The notes under the pieces: model-generated
The model's database searches: none
The model's input: the letters and a program-made list of their open reading frames with translations, nothing else
Told to the model about the DNA's origin: nothing
From: Spirochaetota bacterium
GTDB taxonomy: Bacteria > Spirochaetota > UBA4802 > JAFGJZ01
Assembly: GCA_027858855.1 (NCBI GenBank)
Contig: JAQIBV010000001.1
Location: forward strand, 1-42,461
DNA length: 42,461 nt
Direction: 5' to 3'
Program-made: the position numbers and the translations under genes
Shown here: one piece after another, positions 35,610 through 42,461 of the stretch
Layout of the letters: the number at the start of each line of letters is the position of its first letter
Position numbering within the stretch: the stretch's first letter is position 1

Positions 35610-35910
35610 ACGCATCGGTATCGCAGGAAACTGCTACTTCAATTTAATTGGCAAGCCAGAAACGATCAATACCGCTTCATCGACTCTTGATGCGATGTAC
35701 TGATTGATCCAGCCACGCAGGTCAGTAAAACGGTGGGCGCCAGCACTCTGATACCGCCCCCCCCACTCTTTAAAACCATCAAACCATATCCGGACAGGCA
35801 GTAGCAAGAATACAACGTCCGGATATAGTGACAATAATTATAATAATAATAGGGAATTTTGAAAAAATTTCTAAATTCCAGAAGGGAACATCGTTTAAGT
35901 GCCTAGTAAG
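35610..35910. other. Intergenic region with inverted repeat and doubtful small ORF
   Basis: A perfect inverted repeat ATATCCGGAC / GTCCGGATAT lies at 35786-35795 and 35817-35826. On the minus strand 35634-35834 is open for 66 codons and ends ASRVDEAVLIVSGLPIKLK, with a natural-looking amino-acid composition, but there is no ribosome site and the frame begins inside the inverted repeat. It may be the end of a lost gene. Otherwise nothing is seen. Confidence 0.35.
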
Positions 35911-35942
35911 GACAATTTTTCTCGCAAAGCTCGAAAAAGCGC
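35911..35942. repeat. 32-bp direct repeat, copy 1
   Basis: GACAATTTTTCTCGCAAAGC followed by TCGAAAAAGCGC; identical to 35984-36015. Each copy is an imperfect palindrome (TTTTTC...GAAAAA). Confidence 0.95.
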
Positions 35943-35983
35943 TCAATTTCGCTTTAAGGACAGCGCAAATATTTGAGCTTATT

Positions 35984-36015
35984 GACAATTTTTCTCGCAA
36001 AGCTCGAAAAAGCGC
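35984..36015. repeat. 32-bp direct repeat, copy 2
   Basis: Identical to 35911-35942, placed 2 bases after the end of the chorismate mutase gene. Between the copies, GCGCTCAATTT and AAATATTTGAGC add further dyad symmetry, so the block could fold as a larger structure after the gene. Confidence 0.95.
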
Positions 36016-36017
36016 AA

Positions 36018-36311
36018 CTACGAATTTTTCCACTCATCCATTTCTTCATTGATAAAGAAATTAATCATCACCTCATAAATCCTCGCAATTAACTCTGGTG
36101 AAATACCCAATTCTTGTGCTAATGCTTTTTTTGATTCAATTACTTTTTCAACTCTTTTTGAATCTCGTACTTCGGTCTCATTATTTTTGTATTTAGCTGC
36201 AGCAGAAACATATTTTGCTCGCAGTGCAATTTTTTCAACAATCTCTTTATCAATTTGATCAATAGCAACTCTAATGTCATTCATATTTGTACAATTTTCT
36301 GGTTCTATCAT
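36018..36311 (-). CDS. Chorismate mutase family protein, PchB-like
   Basis: A 97-residue AroQ-fold protein. PENCTNMNDIRVAIDQIDKE is very close to the start of PchB (P-E-D-C-T-x-L-x-D-I-R-x-A-I-D-x-I-D), and the rest (RAKYVSAAAKYK, ERVRD-type RDSKRV, IYEVMINFFINEEMDEW) agrees. PchB converts isochorismate to salicylate and pyruvate with side mutase activity; plain chorismate mutases of this size also exist, so the reaction stays open. Arg in DIR, Lys in AKYK and Gln/Glu near the end are the expected active-site residues. AAGGA lies 7 bases before the ATG. The gene starts 22 bases after an attC-like site, the usual place of the first gene in an integron cassette. No salicylate or siderophore gene is near. 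Confidence 0.82.
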   Translation of the reverse strand: MIEPENCTNMNDIRVAIDQIDKEIVEKIALRAKYVSAAAKYKNNETEVRDSKRVEKVIESKKALAQELGISPELIARIYEVMINFFINEEMDEWKNS

Positions 36312-36333
36312 TGTTTATTCCTTTTTGTACTTC

Positions 36334-36423
36334 ATCTAACGTTTCAAGTTTACAAGAAATTGCTTTGCAGCGCAATCCAATTTAGATGGAGCCGAAGGCG
36401 AAATCTTGTAAACTTTGTTAGAC
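36334..36423 (-). other. attC-like recombination site
   Basis: Read on the minus strand it begins GTCTAAC (fits RYYYAAC) at 36423-36417 and ends GTTAGAT (fits GTTRRRY) at 36340-36334; the two pair over seven positions. Inside, AAGTTTACAAGA and TCTTGTAAACTT form a second 12-bp arm, separated from the cores by 1 and 5 bases. A central region of about 45 bases holds small hairpins. Size (90 bp) and order agree with integron cassette sites. The stop codon of the upstream frame (GTC TAA C) is inside the first core, and the next gene begins soon after the second, both typical. No integrase is in the window. Confidence 0.55.
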
Positions 36424-36540
36424 AAAGTTTCTAATTTTTGCAGTTGTAAGTAAAGTTATTTTTTTGACAAGTTCTGCAAATGATGTTTCTATGATTCGAT
36501 TTTCAGCTCTTTGCTGGTGTTCCTCTAAATTGCTACAGGA
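36418..36540 (-). pseudogene. Coding tail ending inside the attC-like site
   Basis: The frame reads SCSNLEEHQQRAENRIIETS and FAELVKKITLLTTAKIRNFV with the stop formed by the attC core. It has no start of its own after the end of the chemoreceptor gene (36545). It is probably the end of a cassette gene whose front was lost when the two regions were joined. Family unknown. Confidence 0.4.
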
Positions 36541-36544
36541 AATT

Positions 36545-38281
36545 TTAGGACTCTTCCCGTCCTTGTCCCGAATCAACAAGAATTTTAAGGGACTCAACAA
36601 GATTTGCAAGATCTACTGCAGTTATTGAAGATGTCTGTATAGAATCAGTAAATTCTGACGCTCCTTCTGATATCTGTTTCATCGCCAGAACGATCTGTTC
36701 AAATCCCTGAATTTGAATTCGTATCTTTTCATCAATTGACTCTGATGATGCCGTTGTCTCTTCTGAAGAAAGAAGAATCTGATTAAATAGTGTACCGGCT
36801 CTCTTTGAAATAGTTAAGCCGTGGTATATTAATTTTGTCGCTTCATTTGATGCAGTCAACAGTGATTTCCCAGCTTTCTCTATGACACTTATTTTATTCC
36901 TGATTTCATCTGTTGATATTACTGTATTATCAGCAAGACGACGGATTTCCGATGCAACAATTTCAAAATTTTTACCCGCCTCTCCAGCAGCCGATGCTTC
37001 AAGTTCTGCATTAAAGGCAATAATTTTAACCTGTTCGGCAATAGTGTTGATAATAGTTACTACTTCCCATATCGCCTTGATGTCATCATTAAGTGTTCGA
37101 ATAAATTCGATAGTATTCATGTTCGCTGTTTGAACCGATTCTGATGAAGAGATATACTCATCAATAGTTTCATTTCCCTCTGTAACATATTCACGAGTGC
37201 GTAAAGACTTCTCAAGAACATCTTTCGCCAATTCTCCGATAGATTTACTTAAACTGTCTGAATCTTCCATCGTTGAAGTAATTTCCGCAACAGATGCTGT
37301 CTGCTTATTTGATACAGATAACGTCTCCTCTCCAACTGATGAAAGAGAGATCGACGATTTAGAGAGCTGGTCAACGACACCAATAATCTGACTAATAAAC
37401 GAATTAAATTTCTTCAGCACCTGATTTACATAAAGAGACATCTCTCCAAGTTCATCAAAATTGATAAGATATATCTTATCTGATAAGGAGTTGCGTTGTT
37501 CTGCAAGATTTTTCAATTTGCACATTAACGTATTAATTTGAAAACGGTATTCCTGTTTTGAGAGAAAAAGAGGAACCACACTAATAACGAAAAGAATAAT
37601 AACAAACGGTATTATTATTAAAAGAAATGATTCAAGAGTAATACGACTTGAGTGTTGAGAATAATAATAACTAATATAGGACAGAGTGACAACAAGATAT
37701 AAGGAAGAAGCAAAAACAGCAATAATATCCTTATGCCTGGAAAAGATATCATTTTCTCTCTCGCGAATATCTACAATATGTAATTCCAGTTTCGCTTCTT
37801 TTAACAAAAGGTTTATTGTAAATGCCACATAGAGGGCACTTAAAAACCCGGTGACAACCTTCAGGGATAAGCCAAAAACAAACGGTATTCCACTCTCCAC
37901 TTCCCACCCCTTTAATGCATAATAGATAGTAGTCGCGAGAATCCAGATGATTACTTCAAAATTAATAATCATCCAGGGGATACGGATAGCAACAACCCGT
38001 GCCATATCATAGTCTTCTTTAGAATATCTAAAACGGAAAAGAGGTTTAAGATAGTGTAACACACGGTAGCAAAGAATAGTGGTAAAAACGAAAGCCATTA
38101 GCATAACTGCAGGTTTAAAGGCAAAATGAAATCGATCCATTAAGGAGATACCAAGCAAATCATATTTGTTGTTAAAAAATGAATTTAAAAATTCACTAAA
38201 AATCAACGCGGCAAAAAGATTGAGATATAAAGCAGCAATTATTTTAATAATAAGTTTTTTATCCGCTTGTGTTACTTTCAT
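36545..38281 (-). CDS. Membrane chemoreceptor-like protein (MCP signalling domain)
   Basis: A 578-residue protein. The first 250 residues hold about six membrane helices in place of a normal periplasmic sensor domain. A HAMP-like linker follows, then a long helical MCP domain. The hairpin tip reads INTIAEQVKIIAFNAELEAS followed by AAGEAGKNFEIVASEIRRLA, recognisably the receptor tip but with changes from the usual I-A-x-Q-T-N-L-L-A-L-N-A-A-I-E-A-A-R-A-G-E. The Glu and Arg that touch CheA/CheW are partly kept. No clear methylation sites or C-terminal pentapeptide are seen. The ATG at 38281 has GGAG 6 bases upstream and is preferred to 38293. It is the last gene of the operon, 29 bases after the second cyclase. 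It probably sends a signal from the membrane to the CheA whose end lies upstream. Confidence 0.82.
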   Translation of the reverse strand: MKVTQADKKLIIKIIAALYLNLFAALIFSEFLNSFFNNKYDLLGISLMDRFHFAFKPAVMLMAFVFTTILCYRVLHYLKPLFRFRYSKEDYDMARVVAIRIPWMIINFEVIIWILATTIYYALKGWEVESGIPFVFGLSLKVVTGFLSALYVAFTINLLLKEAKLELHIVDIRERENDIFSRHKDIIAVFASSLYLVVTLSYISYYYSQHSSRITLESFLLIIIPFVIILFVISVVPLFLSKQEYRFQINTLMCKLKNLAEQRNSLSDKIYLINFDELGEMSLYVNQVLKKFNSFISQIIGVVDQLSKSSISLSSVGEETLSVSNKQTASVAEITSTMEDSDSLSKSIGELAKDVLEKSLRTREYVTEGNETIDEYISSSESVQTANMNTIEFIRTLNDDIKAIWEVVTIINTIAEQVKIIAFNAELEASAAGEAGKNFEIVASEIRRLADNTVISTDEIRNKISVIEKAGKSLLTASNEATKLIYHGLTISKRAGTLFNQILLSSEETTASSESIDEKIRIQIQGFEQIVLAMKQISEGASEFTDSIQTSSITAVDLANLVESLKILVDSGQGREES

Positions 38282-38310
38282 AGTACTCTCCATATTCGAG
38301 TTATGACGTA

Positions 38311-40131
38311 TTACTTAAATTCAAGTTTTATCGCACCATCCCAATTTTCAGGAGGAGTGTTCATAAATAATGCGCATCGTTCTATATATAATTGAGTCAC
38401 CGTATCTTCAGGTAGAAGACTTAAAGCATTTGAAAAAAAAGCATGTGCAAGGATCCAATTTCCAAGACGAAACATTTTAACTCCCTTAAGATATACACGG
38501 AGAAATTCTTCCGAAAAGGTGTCAGGAAGTTCAACAGAATAGACTGTTGTTGGCGCGGTTCGGCCTTTTACTTTTATTGTATCAATTTCTCGATACACAA
38601 CCGGGAGTTTGTATTGTGCGGCCAGAAGTTTGACATCTTCTGATATGAGAATATCTGTATTATAGTATTTGTTAAGTGATTCAAGACGGGCAGCAAGATT
38701 AATGGTGTCACCAATACCCGTATAATCAAAGCTGTCATGCGAACCAATATTACCGATAATCACATCACCGTTATGTATCCCAATACCAATCTTATAATCT
38801 TCTAAAACAAATATTCCCGGTTTGTTTGGATTACGTAATATGGTAAGTATCGCGATCGATGCCTGTAAACATCGTTCAACATTATTATCATAACTTTCTG
38901 GTGCACCAAACATCGCAAAAACAGCGTCATTTATATATTTGTTTATTGTTCCGCCATTATCTTTTATACAATCTGAGAAGAGTGAAAAGTGACTATTGAG
39001 AAAATTAACCGTATCTTCGGCAGTGTTATTTTGTTCAAGGTGAGAAAAATCTTTAATGTGAGAAAAAAGAACAGTAATATTTCTTTTTTCGCCAATCATC
39101 AAATCTGCATCACTTTTTTTTCTCATAAGGTCATCAATAATTTTTTCGGGCAGAAACTTTGAAAAGGAGTAGCGAATTGTTTGAATTGTATGTATCTCAT
39201 CATGATAGTTACAGGCTTGTAACAATATCTTATCAAAGATTGAAATAACATACAGTAAGTAGTTATATTCATCGTCAGTTTGAAAAAAGTGTCTAACGTA
39301 GAGGATTATATAACTTTTATTATGAAAAAGGGTAAAATAATTTTCTTTATCGGCTATTTCATTAGAGATATATGTATTATCGGTAAAATGACTGAATTTC
39401 CTTTTGTAAAAACTGCTGTTTTCGATTTGTGAAATACGATTTTTTTTTATTAAGTGTGTTTTTATATCATTAAATACAGTATCAGAGTTAGTACTGCTTA
39501 AAGCGGTACTCTTTTCATAATAGGTATATTTTCCTTTTGTGGTAAAAAGTATTGAAGCCGTTGTCACTAAAAAGAATGTATTGAGCATTGTAAAAAAATT
39601 TTCAATTAAGTGGTCAATGGATTCAACGGAGCTGCATAATTCATATAAAGAGTCATTCAATATATCCTTGAGCATAAGATCACAATAAAAAGCGTCAATT
39701 TTGAAAAGAATTTCATCTTGAGTTAAAACAGGGCGGTCTTTTTTCTCGATAGTAACCGTACTTGAATTAAGTGTATCCAAACATTTTGCGGCCAACTCCT
39801 CTATGCCGACATCTTTCTTGTTAAAAAAACAATCAACTCCGGAATTCTGAGCGTAAAAAACATGTTTCCCCGATACAACAGAAGAATATTGAATAACAAG
39901 TATCTGTTTTAAAATTTCATCACGTTTAATATACTTAACAATATCAAAGCCGGACATCGAATCGATAACAGTGTCTACAATAACAATCAGTGGGATTTCT
40001 TTGAAAAGAAGGTGTATTCCATCGATAGAGGAACTTGCATGATGTACTATATACTTCTTTTTACCCACAATAGCGGTAAATTCTGCAGCAAAGCTTTCTG
40101 ATTTGTCTATTATCAAAATTGATTTTCCCAT
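38311..40131 (-). CDS. REC-GAF class III cyclase, C2-like half (first metal Asp lost)
   Basis: A 606-residue protein. Receiver domain 1-120 with Asp53 in IVDTVIDSMSG as likely phosphorylation site and Lys105/106. GAF-like domain about 150-310. A helical linker RYSFSKFLPEKIIDDL is the same as in the next cyclase. The cyclase domain is about 350-535. The first metal Asp is replaced by His358 (LFSHI). Second metal Asp402 (NDAV), adenine-side Lys398 and Asp469 (FDYT), and the transition-state Asn478 and Arg482 (TINLAARLE) are present. A TPR-like tail (545-606) ends with PPENWDGAIKLEFK as in many bacterial cyclases. Alone, it should be impaired; with the upstream protein it can complete a site. 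Start overlaps the previous stop by one base (TGATG), with AAGGA 9 bases upstream. Confidence 0.9.
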   Translation of the reverse strand: MGKSILIIDKSESFAAEFTAIVGKKKYIVHHASSSIDGIHLLFKEIPLIVIVDTVIDSMSGFDIVKYIKRDEILKQILVIQYSSVVSGKHVFYAQNSGVDCFFNKKDVGIEELAAKCLDTLNSSTVTIEKKDRPVLTQDEILFKIDAFYCDLMLKDILNDSLYELCSSVESIDHLIENFFTMLNTFFLVTTASILFTTKGKYTYYEKSTALSSTNSDTVFNDIKTHLIKKNRISQIENSSFYKRKFSHFTDNTYISNEIADKENYFTLFHNKSYIILYVRHFFQTDDEYNYLLYVISIFDKILLQACNYHDEIHTIQTIRYSFSKFLPEKIIDDLMRKKSDADLMIGEKRNITVLFSHIKDFSHLEQNNTAEDTVNFLNSHFSLFSDCIKDNGGTINKYINDAVFAMFGAPESYDNNVERCLQASIAILTILRNPNKPGIFVLEDYKIGIGIHNGDVIIGNIGSHDSFDYTGIGDTINLAARLESLNKYYNTDILISEDVKLLAAQYKLPVVYREIDTIKVKGRTAPTTVYSVELPDTFSEEFLRVYLKGVKMFRLGNWILAHAFFSNALSLLPEDTVTQLYIERCALFMNTPPENWDGAIKLEFK

Positions 40132-41735
40132 CAGTAGAAATCCTTATGTCTGTCATTACATAGTTCAATTTCTGATTTGAGCGAATAGACCTTGCCGTAG
40201 TCTTCTTTGTCTAATCCAATTTCCGCGATACTGTTTTTCATCTCTATAAGTGTATCTGCTAGTGCCTGAGAAAAGAGTATTGACGCGCTGTTTTTTGTTT
40301 CACTTTCCAGTGCTTCAGCTATGCTGGAGATTTCACCAACAATAGTGTAGGTCATTTTTTCTTCTGATCCAATATTTCCAACAATGCTCTCTCCGTAATG
40401 AATTCCAATTCCAATTTTAAAGCCATTTGAAGGTAAGTTGATATTTTTAGTGTCGATGTCACGTTGTCTTTTCATCATCTCTGATGCGGCCTTTAAGGCG
40501 TTATCTGAAGCAGAATCAGCATCATCATACATTCCAAAAATCGCGACAATAGCATCGCCAATATACTTATCTATAATGCCATCAAATTTTTTAATACACT
40601 GAACCATTTCATCAAAGTAGATGTTTAAGAATTGAATAACAGCATCCGGAGGATTCATTTCGGTTATTGTAGTAAAAGCTCTAATGTCAGAAAAAAGTAC
40701 TGCAAGATTTTTACGTTCATTTTTACGGCTTTGAGCATTTTCTGAAATTAGTTCATTAATTATTTCTTCAGGAAGAAACTTTGAGAAAAGGCTTTTAAGT
40801 TCCTTATGCTGATTGTTGGCGTAATCAATTTTTGTAACCATGTCAATTACAGAACCGGCTTTGTCGGAGAAATGTTCAAGAGCACTGGAAATAGTTTCAT
40901 TTGAAAAATAATTATTTGAAAAATTTCCAAGATGAATTGTCGCACAAATCGTACCACTGCTGCCGGCAAGCGGCATATATGAGTATGAGTTAATTAGTTT
41001 CTTATTAAAATTATTAGTAATCGTGTTTTCGATATCGGAGTCTTCCTTAAAAATCCGTTCAATGGAGCCGATATTAACAAAATTAAAATGTGAATAGTGA
41101 TCGTGCTGACAGAATTTAAAAAAATCCTGAAATGCTGCTGTATGAATGTTGTTATTTGTTACAATATAGGCCTTCGAATTTTCATTACTGTTAATTATTA
41201 ACACGGAGACATCGGCAATACACACAAGATTGAGCAGTTCAAGTATTTGAAACGCAACATTTGGTATGTCCTTTGGTTTCAATAAAAGATTCAGCAGCTC
41301 CTCATTGATTAGAATCCTGTTGTATTCTTTTTCTGAATCACGGTTAAGAAGATTTACCGTAGATACGTTATTTTGAGAATTAGTAAAAGAGTCGTCTGTT
41401 ATCAAATTCAACAATAAATCTTCGTGTATTTCAGTTGCAATTGAGTAGTGATCTGCCGAATAGATACGTGATTTTATTTCAGAAATTTTATTAAAAAAAT
41501 GAGTGTATGCGAGAACTTTTGTGTTTGCATGGGATGAACTGTTTTTAATTTTTTTTATAAGAAAATAGGGGTTTTCAACAGAATCAACATTAATCAGGAT
41601 AAGACTCCATTCATTATGAAGCATGGTGATTAAGTTGTCATAGGTTGGATCGACTCTTTCAATATGAAAGTGATCGGTACTATTGAGGTTGTTCAGTACA
41701 TCGGTACTGTCTAAACATGCTATTCTATTCTTCAT
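40131..41735 (-). CDS. Pseudo-REC-GAF class III cyclase, C1-like half (Asn/Arg lost)
   Basis: A 534-residue paralogue of the next gene product. The N-terminal 115 residues resemble a receiver but lack the clear Asp pocket and the conserved Lys (HYSIATEIHED in its place). A GAF-like domain (about 145-300) and the linker KSLFSKFLPEEIINEL follow. In the cyclase domain (about 340-520), both metal aspartates are present, Asp350 (LFSDI) and Asp394 (YIGDA), with Lys390. The adenine position is Thr462 (TYT), as in class IIIb. The Asn and Arg that stabilise the transition state are Ser471 and Ala475 (EISSIAEALE). No TPR tail. This is the residue set of a C1 subunit. It overlaps the CheA remnant by 11 bases, and the downstream cyclase by one. 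Confidence 0.9.
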   Translation of the reverse strand: MKNRIACLDSTDVLNNLNSTDHFHIERVDPTYDNLITMLHNEWSLILINVDSVENPYFLIKKIKNSSSHANTKVLAYTHFFNKISEIKSRIYSADHYSIATEIHEDLLLNLITDDSFTNSQNNVSTVNLLNRDSEKEYNRILINEELLNLLLKPKDIPNVAFQILELLNLVCIADVSVLIINSNENSKAYIVTNNNIHTAAFQDFFKFCQHDHYSHFNFVNIGSIERIFKEDSDIENTITNNFNKKLINSYSYMPLAGSSGTICATIHLGNFSNNYFSNETISSALEHFSDKAGSVIDMVTKIDYANNQHKELKSLFSKFLPEEIINELISENAQSRKNERKNLAVLFSDIRAFTTITEMNPPDAVIQFLNIYFDEMVQCIKKFDGIIDKYIGDAIVAIFGMYDDADSASDNALKAASEMMKRQRDIDTKNINLPSNGFKIGIGIHYGESIVGNIGSEEKMTYTIVGEISSIAEALESETKNSASILFSQALADTLIEMKNSIAEIGLDKEDYGKVYSLKSEIELCNDRHKDFY

Positions 41736-42342
41736 TGTTATTACTTATTAATTGTTCAACTGTATTGATAAGAACATCACGGTTAAAATAGGATTTATTA
41801 AAAATATGTAATACTTGTAAATCATGATAACGAAGATCCGAACTCTCTTCGTTCGATGATGTTAGTACAATAACCGGAGTTTCTTCATAGCCATGCTCTT
41901 TTCGCATGTTTTCTATAAAAGTAATCCCGTCCATTTGAGGCATTTTTGAATCTGTAATTACCAGGTCATAGTGTTTTTCCCTTATTTTTACCAAAGCATC
42001 TATTCCATTTTCCGCTTCATCAATATTTGTTTTAAGATGTATTAAAATGTTTTTTTCAATTTGCCGATTAATCTTACTGTCATCTATAATTAAAATATTT
42101 TTGTACTTAAAATTATCTGCCGAAAATTTATCACGAAATTCAATATTGCGAATTGTTTTTAATTTTTGGATAATTTCAGGTATATACAATATATTTACTA
42201 TATTGTAGGCTTCATCAAAGACAACACCCTGCAAACTTTTAATTTTTTCAACGTTTCGCGGCAAAGGCTTATATATTACCGATGAGTGATATAATATTTC
42301 GTCAACAATGATGCCAATTTTATCACCAAGTTCATTTACTAT
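41725..42342 (-). pseudogene. cheA: Hybrid CheA C-terminal part, cut off by an IS element
   Basis: About 205 residues remain. The first 55 (GDKIGIIVDEILYHSSVIYK, PLPRNVEKIKSLQGVVF) are the CheW-like regulatory domain at the end of CheA. A receiver domain follows, with IIDDSKINRQI, the phospho-acceptor Asp in VITDSKMPQMDG, LTSSN and Lys in FNKSYF. So the original was a CheA kinase with an attached CheY-like domain. The frame is open to 42342, where the IS end begins; kinase, dimerisation and Hpt domains are missing from this side. A TTG at 42264 has no ribosome site. Without an external promoter from the IS, the three downstream genes may be silent or changed in expression. Confidence 0.8.
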
Positions 42343-42343
42343 T

Positions 42344-42461
42344 TGGACTGACCCCCTAAAACTGGAGTGACAAAATAACTGGGATTAGGAATATAGGATT
42401 ATGATAAAACGACAAAGACATTCAGAAGACTTCAAAAGAAGAATAGGACTTGAGCTCGCAT
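42344..42461 (+). mobile_element. Left end of an IS3-family insertion sequence
   Basis: The element begins TGGACTGACCCCCTAAAACT, an inverted-repeat type common in IS3 members (TGGACTGACCCC), and contains the start of a transposase gene at 42401. Its other end is outside the window. It lies inside the cheA-like gene. Confidence 0.7.
42401..42461 (+). CDS. IS3-type transposase OrfA, N-terminal part
   Basis: Twenty codons are visible: MIKRQRHSEDFKRRIGLELA. The R-x-x-x-E-x-F-K pattern opens the helix-turn-helix of OrfA proteins of the IS3 family, which bind the inverted repeats. The ATG follows the IS end by 57 bases, the normal distance, with AGGA nearby. Continues beyond the window. Confidence 0.7.
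   Translation, partial: MIKRQRHSEDFKRRIGLELA

Noticed and set aside
1-42461. tRNA, rRNA or known riboswitches
   Set aside because: None recognised by eye apart from the trp leader; a covariance search could not be run.

Overview
The window looks like a chromosomal segment of an AT-rich, free-living spirochaete. The clues are a very long membrane-anchored coiled-coil protein of the SpiroCoCo type, many short-signal lipoproteins, a 7TMR-DISM sensor kinase, and class III cyclases with a shared SKFLPE linker. This placement is inference from protein character; no marker gene is present.

Layout. 1-10912 is housekeeping: a broken polysaccharide deacetylase end, the coiled-coil protein, a lipoprotein, a DUF368 polyprenyl-phosphate transporter, a small DUF2892 membrane protein, then on the minus strand topB, a beta-propeller-like protein, a DEAD-box helicase and a Cys-rich secreted protein. 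11044-17623 is a complete tryptophan operon, trpE-G-D-C-F-B-A, with overlapping genes. In front of it lies a classical leader: a 19-residue peptide with three consecutive Trp codons, an antiterminator and two terminator hairpins. 18063-30641 is a looser set of envelope and carbohydrate genes: a GH10 xylanase lipoprotein, a DUF5329 protein, an HTH regulator, ankyrin and NlpC/P60 proteins, a sensor kinase fused to both a receiver and a LytTR DNA-binding domain, a MACPF (perforin-like) lipoprotein, a methyltransferase, a lipoprotein and a GH3 glucosidase.

30642-36540 is gene-poor and disturbed. It holds short repeats, strong hairpins, a decayed toxin-antitoxin pair, other coding remnants, a GHL6-like protein and a PchB-like chorismate mutase. 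The mutase starts directly after a palindrome with the features of an integron attC site. 36545-42461 is a chemosensory signalling operon read on the minus strand: the C-terminal end of a hybrid CheA kinase, two REC-GAF-cyclase proteins and a membrane chemoreceptor-like protein. The front of the CheA gene has been cut off by an IS3-type insertion sequence that runs off the window.

The most notable system is the cyclase pair. The upstream protein keeps both metal-binding aspartates but has lost the transition-state Asn and Arg. The downstream protein keeps Asn and Arg but has His in place of the first metal Asp. Together they could build one complete active site, as in the C1/C2 halves of animal adenylyl cyclase. 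Their place between a CheA end and a receptor suggests that a chemosensory pathway controls cyclic nucleotide production.
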